This document shows, piece by piece, positions 1-6,880 of a DNA stretch of 64,000 nt. The translations under genes were made by a program, and so were the position numbers. The DNA is from Polaribacter atrinae (lineage in GTDB: Bacteria > Bacteroidota > Bacteroidia > Flavobacteriales > Flavobacteriaceae). The notes under the pieces were generated by a model. That model searched no databases, had not been told where the DNA came from, and saw only the letters and a list, made by a program, of their open reading frames with translations. The stretch covers positions 866,501-930,500 of the forward strand of contig NZ_CP150660.1 in the NCBI RefSeq assembly GCF_038023995.1, given 5' to 3'. Within the stretch, counting starts at the first letter, position 1, and every line of letters begins with the position of its first letter.

Positions 1-585
1 GCAGGCGTTAGCATGATGTCTGGTTGTATACCTGCCATTTTACAAATGCCAGTGTTCTTTGCATTGTTTAAGTTTTTTCCTACCAACTTAGCATTAAGAC
101 AAGAAAACTTTTTATGGGCAAATGATTTATCTTCTTATGATATGATTTATCAATTACCTATTAAGATACCATTTTATGGAGATCACGTAAGTTTGTTTCC
201 AATATTAGCTTCTGTAGCCATTTTCTTTTACATGAAAATGAACCAAAGTCAGCAAGCAAATATGCAACCACCTACGCAAGAAGGAATGCCAGATATGGGT
301 AAAATGATGAAGTACATGATTTACTTCTCTCCTATTATGATGTTGTTTTTCTTTAACAACTACGCAAGTTCTTTAAGTTTGTACTACTTTATTTCTAACT
401 TGTTAACTATTGCAATTATGTTAGTAATTAAAAACTACGTAATTGATGAAGATAAGATACACGCTCAAATTGAAGAAAACAAAAAGAAGCCGGAAAAGAA
501 GAAGAGTAAATTCCGTCAAAAAATAGACGATGCTATGAAACAAGCGCAAGAACAACAAGCGCAGCAAAAGAAAGGTAAAAAATAA
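1..585 (+). CDS. yidC: Membrane protein insertase YidC, C-terminal part (5' end outside window)
   Basis: This is the last 194 codons of an open frame that enters the window in frame 1, so the start is missing. YidC/Oxa1 proteins insert and fold inner-membrane proteins, alone or with SecYEG. What is visible is the conserved insertase core: a Gly/Cys/Ile/Pro-rich loop followed by hydrophobic helices (IPAILQMPVFFALFKFF and later ones), the segment YFSPIMMLFFFNNYASSLSLYY, and a highly basic, Lys/Gln-rich cytoplasmic tail ending in GKK, which is typical of Bacteroidota YidC and may contact ribosomes. A 7-bp hairpin spans the stop codon (583-599) and an intrinsic terminator follows at 611-644, so the gene ends its transcript here. 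Identification is secure; only the N-terminal periplasmic domain cannot be inspected. Confidence 0.95.
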   Translation, partial: AGVSMMSGCIPAILQMPVFFALFKFFPTNLALRQENFLWANDLSSYDMIYQLPIKIPFYGDHVSLFPILASVAIFFYMKMNQSQQANMQPPTQEGMPDMGKMMKYMIYFSPIMMLFFFNNYASSLSLYYFISNLLTIAIMLVIKNYVIDEDKIHAQIEENKKKPEKKKSKFRQKIDDAMKQAQEQQAQQKKGKK

Positions 586-610
586 AGGCAATGCCTTTAG
601 ATAATTTTAA

Positions 611-644
611 AAGTCCAAAACTTAATTGTTTTGGATTTTTTTTT
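611..644 (+). terminator. Intrinsic terminator of yidC
   Basis: The arms TCCAAAAC (614-621) and GTTTTGGA (628-635) form an 8-bp stem with a 6-base loop, extended by A-T pairs at the base and followed directly by a run of nine T (636-644). It lies 26 bases after the yidC stop and separates yidC from the accessory cassette. Confidence 0.85.
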
Positions 645-746
645 GGTTGAAAAACAGGTCGTATTACTCTTTACTATTGTCGCAAAAAAGCTAACTTAGC
701 TAACTACTGATATAAGTCTTTAAAACGATGTCATATCATTGTTAAA

Positions 747-755
747 GTTGTGTGT
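747..755. repeat. Inverted partner of the ACACAAC repeats around the cassette
   Basis: GTTGTGTGT lies 41 bases before the first cassette gene. Its exact reverse complement ACACACAAC occurs at 2819-2827, just after the last cassette gene. A related word, ACACAACGTT, is at 3137-3146. Nine bases is short, so chance is possible, but the placement on both sides of two accessory genes is suggestive of cassette edges. Confidence 0.35.
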
Positions 756-795
756 AATGTGAAAAAACTCAGTTGAAAAAGAAAAAAATAAGTAA

Positions 796-1632
796 ATGAT
801 CTTCAATATATACTATATCAACTTCCCAAAAGTTTATGAAATCAAAATGATGCTAAGTAATGTTATTTCTCTTAGCCGAGAAGAACAAACTGACAAAAGC
901 ACAGGTAAAGATATTGACTATCGAGGAAAATTAGGAGCGAAATTTTTAACCTTATTCAATACCGAATTAGAGGCGGGAAGAAAAAACATCAAATCTGACT
1001 CTCAAAAAGTATTAGAAACGTTTGAAATAAAAACGACTAAATCTGTTATTTTAAATGAAATAATAGAAAAAAGTCAAACAATTAATAACTTTTCACAAGT
1101 AAAAGAAGGTAAATTAATTAAAATAGATAATGTTAATCTTTCTTTAGAAAATGAAACAGAATTAAGAACTGTTAAATTATTTGCTAATGGTTCTTTTAAA
1201 GGAATGAATATTCCTGGAGCAGATGGTTTCGATATCAACAATCTTTTTAATTCAATGTTTAAAGATTATGCATACAAAATAAGAGGTACAGTTAATGGCT
1301 CAGAAGAAGAATTACTAGTCAAAATCCCACATACATTTGAAAGTGAATTTGAGAGTTCTTATAGCGTTGATGATTTATTTATTGGCAAAGTTTCAATAGT
1401 AGGTTTATATAAAGGAAAAATAAAAGTTGACTCCTTAAAAAATTCTTTTGAATTCTTCCAAGAGGTTGGAAATATGCAAAACTCAAATAACAATCAAGAA
1501 ATTCAGGATAGTCAACACATAACTCAAACAAATAACACAAATAATTTATTTGTAAGCTCAAGTCAAGACAACAAGGAATTTCATTACATAGATTTACTAG
1601 CAATAGTTCAAAACGTAACACTTCCTGACTAA
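796..1632 (+). CDS. Hypothetical protein, DUF6414-like, partner of AAA+ ATPase
   Basis: A 278-residue protein with no signal peptide and no membrane segment, so probably cytoplasmic. The N-terminus (IYYINFPKVYEIKMMLSNVI, residues 5-24) and the order of a central segment (KSVILNEIIEK, then GKLIKIDNVNL) followed by a beta-rich part ending in GKVSIVGLYKG remind me of the DUF6414 family, whose function is unknown; this is from memory and is tentative. A low-complexity Asn/Gln/Ser stretch (about 231-257) separates the body from a short C-terminal strand region. ATG codons 18 and 19 (847, 850) are alternative starts, but the conserved-looking N-terminus argues for 796. Its stop is one base from the ATG of the AAA+ gene, so the two are almost certainly co-transcribed and probably work together. 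Role not known. Confidence 0.55.
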   Translation: MIFNIYYINFPKVYEIKMMLSNVISLSREEQTDKSTGKDIDYRGKLGAKFLTLFNTELEAGRKNIKSDSQKVLETFEIKTTKSVILNEIIEKSQTINNFSQVKEGKLIKIDNVNLSLENETELRTVKLFANGSFKGMNIPGADGFDINNLFNSMFKDYAYKIRGTVNGSEEELLVKIPHTFESEFESSYSVDDLFIGKVSIVGLYKGKIKVDSLKNSFEFFQEVGNMQNSNNNQEIQDSQHITQTNNTNNLFVSSSQDNKEFHYIDLLAIVQNVTLPD

Positions 1633-1633
1633 A

Positions 1634-2812
1634 ATGATTGATAAACTCTTATTTTACAACAAAAATTACTTTGCTTTTTATAAAGACTTAAAAAAGAAAG
1701 AAGGAAAAGAAATAATCTCAATTACAGAAAGCCTACGCAATTTTGATAATGCCTTAGAAGTAAATAAGCATACGCAAATCGTAGACATCAGCTCATTAGC
1801 TGGTATTAATAATATCCAATATAATTCAGAATCTGTTTTCCCTCAATTCCCTGAAGAGACGATATTTATAGCTGATAATAGTTTTAAGAAATTACTTGAA
1901 TACGAACTAAGATTTTGTTTTCAAGAATTTCAAGATATAAATATCGTTGGAGATTTCGAGGTTGTTGATGAAGAAGAATTTATAGGAAAACAAAAAAAAT
2001 TAAAACATAAAAAAATAATAGATTTAAGTAATGACGATATTTCTGATTTTACTAAATCATTTGTAAACAGAATCTATGGGCACGATAAATTCAAAGCCGA
2101 TTTTGAAGAACTTATTAGAAATTTTAGAGTATTTAATAAATTAGGAGAACATAAAATTCTTTCCATTTTTTTAATGGGAGATTCGGGTGTTGGAAAAACT
2201 GAGGTTGCAAGAGCAATACATAAATCATTAAAAGGCAAAAAAAAATTAGCTAAAATTAATTTTGGAAATTATAGTAGTGATAATTCATTAAATTCTTTAA
2301 TTGGAAGCCCTAGAGGTTATATTGGTAGTGATGAAGGAGAAATATTTATTCGAGTTAAAGACTCAGATACTGGAATCATATTAATAGATGAATTTGAAAA
2401 ATCTAACGCAACATTGTTTAATTATTTTCTAGATGTTTTAGAAAATGGAAAAATAGTTAGTTCATTAGCTGAAGAAATTGATTTAAATGGGTTTATAATA
2501 ATTTTTACATCAAATATTAGTAAAGAAGATTTTCCAAAAAGAATTTCTCCAGAGCTAAGGTCAAGATTTGATTATAAAGGTTTTTTCACTCTATTAAATG
2601 AAAAAGACAAAAGAAAGTTTGTTGAGTTTAGAGTAAGGGATATTATTCAAAAATTTAATAAAAGTTATTCTACAGAATTACCAACAGAAATTAACGAAAC
2701 CATCTGTAATCAAATTAGAGTCGAAAAATTTGAAAATATGAGAGAATTAAATAAAAACATTAAAGATACATTTGTGAAGTGTGTTATGATTTACACAGCC
2801 GAAAGTGAATAA
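1634..2812 (+). CDS. ClpB-D2-like AAA+ ATPase
   Basis: A 392-residue protein with an unrecognised N-terminal region (1-145) and one AAA+ module of the ClpA/ClpB second-domain type (about 146-390). Visible motifs are Walker A GDSGVGKT (182-189), a GYIG pore-loop-like element in SPRGYIGSDEG (225-235), Walker B IILIDE (248-253), sensor 1 TSN (292-294) and the arginine-finger segment SPELRSRFD (305-313). All catalytic residues are present, so it should bind and hydrolyse ATP, probably as a ring that remodels a protein. It lacks the Clp N-domain, first AAA domain and middle coiled coil, so it is not a normal disaggregase, and no protease partner is adjacent. The upstream DUF6414-like gene ends one base before its start. 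I infer a two-component accessory, possibly defence, module. Confidence 0.8.
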   Translation: MIDKLLFYNKNYFAFYKDLKKKEGKEIISITESLRNFDNALEVNKHTQIVDISSLAGINNIQYNSESVFPQFPEETIFIADNSFKKLLEYELRFCFQEFQDINIVGDFEVVDEEEFIGKQKKLKHKKIIDLSNDDISDFTKSFVNRIYGHDKFKADFEELIRNFRVFNKLGEHKILSIFLMGDSGVGKTEVARAIHKSLKGKKKLAKINFGNYSSDNSLNSLIGSPRGYIGSDEGEIFIRVKDSDTGIILIDEFEKSNATLFNYFLDVLENGKIVSSLAEEIDLNGFIIIFTSNISKEDFPKRISPELRSRFDYKGFFTLLNEKDKRKFVEFRVRDIIQKFNKSYSTELPTEINETICNQIRVEKFENMRELNKNIKDTFVKCVMIYTAESE

Positions 2813-2818
2813 AACACG

Positions 2819-2827
2819 ACACACAAC
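2819..2827. repeat. ACACACAAC repeat at 3' edge of the cassette
   Basis: Exact reverse complement of 747-755; the overlapping ACACAACATT (2821-2830) matches ACACAACGTT at 3137-3146 in 9 of 10 bases. Seven bases separate the cassette's stop codon from this word. Confidence 0.35.
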
Positions 2828-3136
2828 ATTGGCTTTAATTAATACGGGTTTTGGTTCTTACCCCAAAGTTTAGTGCTTTTAAACTAAGTCCGCCAAATCT
2901 TTTTGATTTGGATTTATAAAGAAAAAGATAAAAAAAATAAAAAGATTTAGCTAAGCACCTAAATGAAAGCTCACTACCTTCAATTCCCTTACTAACCTAA
3001 ACGTTAACTAAATCAAAAAAACACCTTAAAAAAACTCATTTAGTTTGATAATAACACTTCTTATTAAAACAACTTTATACTATCACTAATACTACTTAAA
3101 TTTAAAAATAAACCATACAGTTGGGTCTAATATTTT

Positions 3137-3146
3137 ACACAACGTT
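3137..3146. repeat. Second direct copy of the ACACAAC word
   Basis: ACACAACGTT, followed 10 bases later by the perfect hairpin TACGGA-AA-TCCGTA (3156-3169). Similar ACACAAC words near accessory genes are, in my recollection, common in Bacteroidota, but I cannot confirm this here. Confidence 0.3.
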
Positions 3147-3298
3147 CTATAAAATTACGGAAATCCGTAGTCTCAATTTAAAGAATTAAAGTAATTTTAG
3201 AAAATTAAAATAGTGAATCAATCATATTTAAATTACGTCTGAACAAGCTGAAAAAAGACTTAAAAAAGAAGTAGGCATAATTATATAACATTTCTTAA

Positions 3299-3655
3299 AT
3301 GAAAAAAACTTTTTTTATCATGGTTATTGCTGCAGCACTAACCTCTTGCAAAACATCTAGCCTTTACAGTGGAGGTTATCAACAACAAAATCAAACTCAA
3401 ACAATCTTATCAAGTTCTAATTTTAACGTATTAGGTAGTTTTACTGGTACTGTTACAGAAAAAATATTGACAGGAAACATCACAAATAAAGTAGGAATTA
3501 TCGCTAGAGCTAAAGCAAAAATGTTAGAAGATGCAAAAGCTGCAGGTGTAGAATTAATAGGTAGTAGAGCACTTGTTAATGTATCTGTTGATTTAATTGA
3601 AACAAAAAAAAGAATTTCAGCAACTATGACTGCAGAAATAATAGAATTTAAATAA
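3299..3655 (+). CDS. Small lipoprotein, DUF6567-like
   Basis: A 118-residue protein with a lipoprotein signal: MKK, a hydrophobic stretch, then the lipobox LTSC with the acylated cysteine at residue 17. The mature part has a short Gln/Ser-rich linker, then a pattern (SNFNVLGSFTGTVTE, followed by a helix rich in Ala and Lys, then beta strands) that resembles the DUF6567 family of Bacteroidota lipoproteins. No enzymatic motif is visible. It likely sits in the envelope; the function is not known. It stands alone, with a 486-base upstream gap and a strong bidirectional terminator downstream (3754-3802). The lipoprotein call is firm; the family name is moderately sure. Confidence 0.75.
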   Translation: MKKTFFIMVIAAALTSCKTSSLYSGGYQQQNQTQTILSSSNFNVLGSFTGTVTEKILTGNITNKVGIIARAKAKMLEDAKAAGVELIGSRALVNVSVDLIETKKRISATMTAEIIEFK

Positions 3656-3753
3656 AATACTAATTTCAGGTTTTCTCTAAACAATCTAATTTTAAATAAA
3701 TCTAAGTAAGATAAGAGTTGAAAATATCTTTATACAAATTAGATTATAAAACG

Positions 3754-3802
3754 AAAAGTGTCTTAAATAAATCGAAATTTTCAATTTATTTAAGACACTT
3801 TT
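3754..3802. terminator. Strong stem-loop, probable bidirectional terminator
   Basis: A perfect 19-bp inverted repeat (3754-3772 with 3784-3802) with an 11-base loop; the arms begin AAAAGTGTC and end GACACTTTT, so both strands end in a T-run. It lies between the plus-strand lipoprotein gene and the minus-strand methyltransferase gene and can end both transcripts. Confidence 0.85.
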
Positions 3803-3852
3803 TAATATTTAACTTTACTTATATAGCTATCCTAACTTTTACAAACAAGTTT

Positions 3853-3995
3853 AGCCCTGATTGAAGAGGCATCCTTTTTGTTTTTCACAAAAAGATATAA
3901 CGGAAAGCAGGAAATAGCTTCTAATAAAGATTCCTCAATCGTTAAAAGAATTCATTTCTTAATAATTAACAGATGGCTTCGTTCCTCGCAATGAC
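3853..3995. repeat. Probable dispersed Flavobacteriaceae intergenic repeat
   Basis: The stretch begins AGCCCTGATTGAAG, contains a perfect 8-bp hairpin CTTTTTGT/ACAAAAAG (3874-3881 with 3887-3894) and ends GCTTCGTTCCTCGCAATGAC, which abuts the stop codon of the methyltransferase gene. I recognise both end words from memory as recurring between genes in many flavobacterial genomes. Within this window I saw only one copy. Function unknown. Confidence 0.45.
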
Positions 3996-5195
3996 TTAAT
4001 CATTTGTTTCTTCTTCTGTATTCGTATCGTCTTTACGTTCTTTAAACTTACGAGTTCCTTCGTACAAATCATACTTTACAAACTTACAGTTTAAATCTCC
4101 GTTTTTAAGGGCAATTCTTTTAGAAGTTCTTAAGCCTACACATTTTAAAGCGTCTGTATCTGAAGTAATTAACCAAGCCGTAGAACCTGGGTAATTATTT
4201 TTTAAGGTATCACCAATTTTTTTATAAAACTCTTCTGTATCAATATTTAAACGCTCGCCATAAGGTGGGTTAAACAGAATAGTAGTGTTACCAAAAACTT
4301 CTTTGGTAGAGTTAAAAAAGTTAACGTGGTGCACACCAATAAACTCATCTAAATTGGCATTCTCTATATTGTCTTGTGCTTTTTGTACAGCAGAAGGCGC
4401 TTTATCGAAGCCCATTATTTTAAAGTGACAAGAACGAATTTTCTTTAACAAAGATTCTTGAATGGTAAAATACAAGTCTTCATCATAATCTTTCCAATTT
4501 TCGAAAGCAAATAATTTTCTGTTGATGTTTGCCGGAATATTATTGGCAATCATAGCAGCTTCAATTAAAATAGTACCAGAACCACACATTGGGTCTATAA
4601 AGTTTTCCTCACCCGTATAACCAGATAATAAAACCATACCTGCAGCTAAAACTTCATTTATAGGGGCAATATTGGTAGCGGTTCTATACCCTCTTTTGTG
4701 TAAAGAATCTCCAGATGAATCTAAAGAAACGGTTAACCACTCTTTTTGTATGTGAATGTGAATCTTTAAATCTGGATAATCTAAATCTACATTGGGTCTT
4801 TTACTATATTTATGTCTAAAATAATCTGCAATTGCATCTTTAGACTTTAAGGAGATATAATGTGAGTTAGATGTAAAGTTTTTAGAATTTACTACGGCTC
4901 CTATTGCAAAAGTACCTTCTGTTTCTAAATAGTTTTCCCATTTAATTTTCTGAATCGCTTCATACAAATCTTCTTCATCGTAGATTTTACAAACTTTAAT
5001 GGGTTTTAAAATTCTTACAGCGGTTCTTAAAGCAATATTTGCTTTGTACATAAAACCGGTATCTCCTCTAAAAGAAACCATTCTAACACCTTCTTTAACA
5101 TCTTGTGCTCCTAGGTCTCTTAATTCTTTTGCCAAAACACCTTCTAAACCGAAAAGTGTTGTTGCTGTCATTTTAAAATCTTTGTTCATGCTCAT
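3996..5195 (-). CDS. THUMP-domain class I SAM-dependent RNA methyltransferase (RlmL/YpsC type)
   Basis: A 399-residue protein of the RlmL-N/YpsC family, which methylates guanine N2 in 23S rRNA. The N-terminal THUMP RNA-binding domain (about 55-165) is followed by a Rossmann methyltransferase with FIDPMCGSGTILIEAAMIAN (SAM-binding motif I) and the catalytic FNPPYGERL motif near residue 310. The Asp/Glu/Thr-rich C-terminal tail is short and disordered. ATG codons at residues 1, 3 and 9 are possible starts; a TATTTTTG -7 element at 5207-5214 places the transcript start only a few bases before, favouring residue 3. It is shorter than E. coli RlmL (no second methyltransferase domain), which is normal outside gammaproteobacteria. 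The exact rRNA target is inferred from the family. Confidence 0.9.
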   Translation of the reverse strand: MSMNKDFKMTATTLFGLEGVLAKELRDLGAQDVKEGVRMVSFRGDTGFMYKANIALRTAVRILKPIKVCKIYDEEDLYEAIQKIKWENYLETEGTFAIGAVVNSKNFTSNSHYISLKSKDAIADYFRHKYSKRPNVDLDYPDLKIHIHIQKEWLTVSLDSSGDSLHKRGYRTATNIAPINEVLAAGMVLLSGYTGEENFIDPMCGSGTILIEAAMIANNIPANINRKLFAFENWKDYDEDLYFTIQESLLKKIRSCHFKIMGFDKAPSAVQKAQDNIENANLDEFIGVHHVNFFNSTKEVFGNTTILFNPPYGERLNIDTEEFYKKIGDTLKNNYPGSTAWLITSDTDALKCVGLRTSKRIALKNGDLNCKFVKYDLYEGTRKFKERKDDTNTEEETND

Positions 5196-5206
5196 AAAAT
5201 TGACTG

Positions 5207-5214
5207 CAAAAATA
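5207..5214 (-). promoter_or_regulatory. -7 element for the THUMP methyltransferase gene
   Basis: On the minus strand this reads TATTTTTG, an exact TAnnTTTG match, about 12-18 bases before the start codon. I find no good TTTG at the -33 position, so the assignment rests on one element. Confidence 0.45.
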
Positions 5215-5369
5215 CTATTTATAAATAGCTTTTATACTAATTAAGAAATTCATTTTACAGAACGTAAGATTTGGTTACTTTTACAGACTGAAAAGCCTAT
5301 AATGGCAAAAGGCTAAGAATAGCCAATAGCAATGAAAGTAATTAACTTGTTATTGCAAATTTTATACAA

Positions 5370-6095
5370 ATGAAAACAAAAGATTGGTTTACAGATTGGT
5401 TTAACACCTCTTACTATCACACACTTTATAAGGAACGAAATGACGATGAAGCGCAATTGTTTATGAAGAATATTACTTCTTTTTTAAACTTGCCAAAAAC
5501 AACGCATATTTTAGACTTACCTTGTGGTAAAGGGCGTCATTCTGTGTTTTTAAATTCTTTAGGATACACCGTTACCGGTGGTGACTTGGCAGAAAATAGT
5601 ATTAATGCTGCAAAAGAGTTTGAAAATGATACGTTAAAGTTTAATGTGCATGACATGCGCAAACCTTTTCATCATACTTATGATGCCGTATTTAATTTAT
5701 TTACCAGCTTTGGTTATTTTGAAGATGATAAAGAAGATATTTTAATTCTTGAAAACATTAAAAACGGACTGAATAAAGATGGCTTTTTTGTATTTGACTT
5801 TTTAAATGCCGAAAAAGTGAAACTGAATTTAGTTTCTGCAGAAACAAAAACTGTAGACAATATTACCTTTCATATTAAAAGAGAAATTAAAGATGGATTT
5901 ATCTTAAAGCATATTTCTTTTTTTGCTGATGGAGAAAACCATGCATATACAGAACAAGTAAAGTACTTAGACCTTGCAAAAATGACTGCTTTTCTAGAAA
6001 CAGTTGGTTTTACTATTACCACTGTTTTTGGAAATTACAACTTAGATAAATTTGAAGCAAAGACTTCTGATCGATTAATTATTATTGCAAAATGA
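5370..6095 (+). CDS. Class I SAM-dependent methyltransferase
   Basis: A 241-residue soluble methyltransferase. The SAM-binding motif I is HILDLPCGKGRHSVFL (about 46-61), followed by GYTVTGGDLAENSI (motif II) and a hydrophobic post-II segment, YDAVFNLFTSFGYF. The region after it is the beta-rich part seen in small-molecule methyltransferases of this type (Methyltransf_25-like). The substrate cannot be told. Its stop overlaps the ATG of the ZIP transporter gene by four bases (ATGA), so they form an operon, but that does not indicate a shared pathway. Confidence 0.85.
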   Translation: MKTKDWFTDWFNTSYYHTLYKERNDDEAQLFMKNITSFLNLPKTTHILDLPCGKGRHSVFLNSLGYTVTGGDLAENSINAAKEFENDTLKFNVHDMRKPFHHTYDAVFNLFTSFGYFEDDKEDILILENIKNGLNKDGFFVFDFLNAEKVKLNLVSAETKTVDNITFHIKREIKDGFILKHISFFADGENHAYTEQVKYLDLAKMTAFLETVGFTITTVFGNYNLDKFEAKTSDRLIIIAK

Positions 6096-6769
6096 GTTAC
6101 ATTCTTTTATTAACAGCTGTTTTTATTGGTTCTTTATTGGTTTTTATAATCAAACCCGGTAAAAAGGTAGTACGTTTATTATTAGCTTTTAGTGGTGCCT
6201 ACTTATTATCTGTTACCATTCTACATTTATTGCCAAGTGTATATGCAGAAACAACAGCATATAAGAAGATAGGAATCTTTATATTGATCGGAATTATTAT
6301 TCAGTCTGTATTAGAATCTTTTTCTAAAGGTGCAGAACACGGACATATTCACATTCATTCTGAAGGAAAAGAGTTCCCGACCTTGTTATTTATAAGTTTG
6401 TGTTTACATGCTTTTTCTGAAGGTTTACCAATTCATCATGCAGGAGATAATTTATTATGGGCAATTGTAGTTCATAAAATTCCTATTGCATTTGTTTTAA
6501 CTACTTTTTTAATTCAGACAAAGTATTCTAAAAAAACAACTTTTATTTTTTTGATTCTTTTTGCGTTTATGAGTCCTCTTGGATTATTATTAGGAGATAA
6601 AATTCCATTTTTTACAACCTATGCCAAAGAAATAACCGCTTTAATTATTGGTGTTTTCCTTCATATTTCTACCATTATTCTTTTTGAAGGTTCTGAAAAT
6701 CATAAATTTAATTTGAAAAAATTTACTGCAATTCTATTAGGAATATTATTAACTATTTTTACATTATAG
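6092..6769 (+). CDS. ZIP family divalent metal transporter
   Basis: A 225-residue inner-membrane protein with about seven or eight hydrophobic segments. It fits the ZIP (zinc/iron permease) fold: a His-rich loop (GAEHGHIHIHSEGKE) between helices 3 and 4, then the metal-binding helix pair with LHAFSEGLPI and VVHKIPIAFVL, where the H-x3-E and H-K-x-P patterns supply the ligands. It probably takes up zinc or related ions into the cytoplasm. It follows the methyltransferase with a 4-base overlap and is followed by a very strong terminator at 6788-6827. The family is secure; metal specificity is not visible. Confidence 0.88.
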   Translation: MSYILLLTAVFIGSLLVFIIKPGKKVVRLLLAFSGAYLLSVTILHLLPSVYAETTAYKKIGIFILIGIIIQSVLESFSKGAEHGHIHIHSEGKEFPTLLFISLCLHAFSEGLPIHHAGDNLLWAIVVHKIPIAFVLTTFLIQTKYSKKTTFIFLILFAFMSPLGLLLGDKIPFFTTYAKEITALIIGVFLHISTIILFEGSENHKFNLKKFTAILLGILLTIFTL

Positions 6770-6787
6770 TTTTTTACTTCTTATTTA

Positions 6788-6827
6788 AAAACAAAAAAAC
6801 ACCTATTTCTAGGTGTTTTTTTGTTTT
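6788..6827. terminator. Bidirectional terminator between ZIP gene and recQ
   Basis: A perfect 18-bp inverted repeat (6788-6805 with 6810-6827) with a TTTC loop; the core is ACACCTA/TAGGTGT flanked by A-runs and T-runs, so it works for both converging genes. Confidence 0.9.
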
Positions 6828-6880
6828 AATATTAAATATATCGCTTATAAATTAGACTATAATATTCTATAGTATCTATA

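Larger units (their letters stand above)
2813..3298. other. Intergenic region with several hairpins after the AAA+ cassette
   Basis: No convincing gene in 486 bases. It holds ACACACAAC at 2819-2827, an imperfect hairpin TTTGGT/ACCCCAAA around 2850-2867, a 6-bp stem AGTTTA/TAAACT (2867-2872 with 2880-2885), a 7-bp stem CCAAATC/GATTTGG (2893-2899 with 2905-2911), the word ACACAACGTT (3137-3146) and a hairpin TACGGA-AA-TCCGTA (3156-3169). None has a clean T-run, so they are not obvious terminators. The rest is AT-rich sequence without visible features; the last part should contain the promoter of the next gene. Confidence 0.6.

Noticed and set aside
689-706. Tandem 9-base repeat AGCTAACTT/AGCTAACTA before the cassette
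   Set aside because: Only two imperfect copies; common by chance in AT-rich DNA and with no link to another feature.
1379-1621. Minus-strand 80-codon frame within the DUF6414-like gene
   Set aside because: It lies wholly opposite a longer, better supported gene and has no recognisable motif or promoter.
3239-3296. Short frame ending SEQAEKRLKKEVGIII before the DUF6567-like gene
   Set aside because: It looks like a protein C-terminus but an in-frame stop lies just upstream; 18 codons are not enough to support a gene or a named relic.
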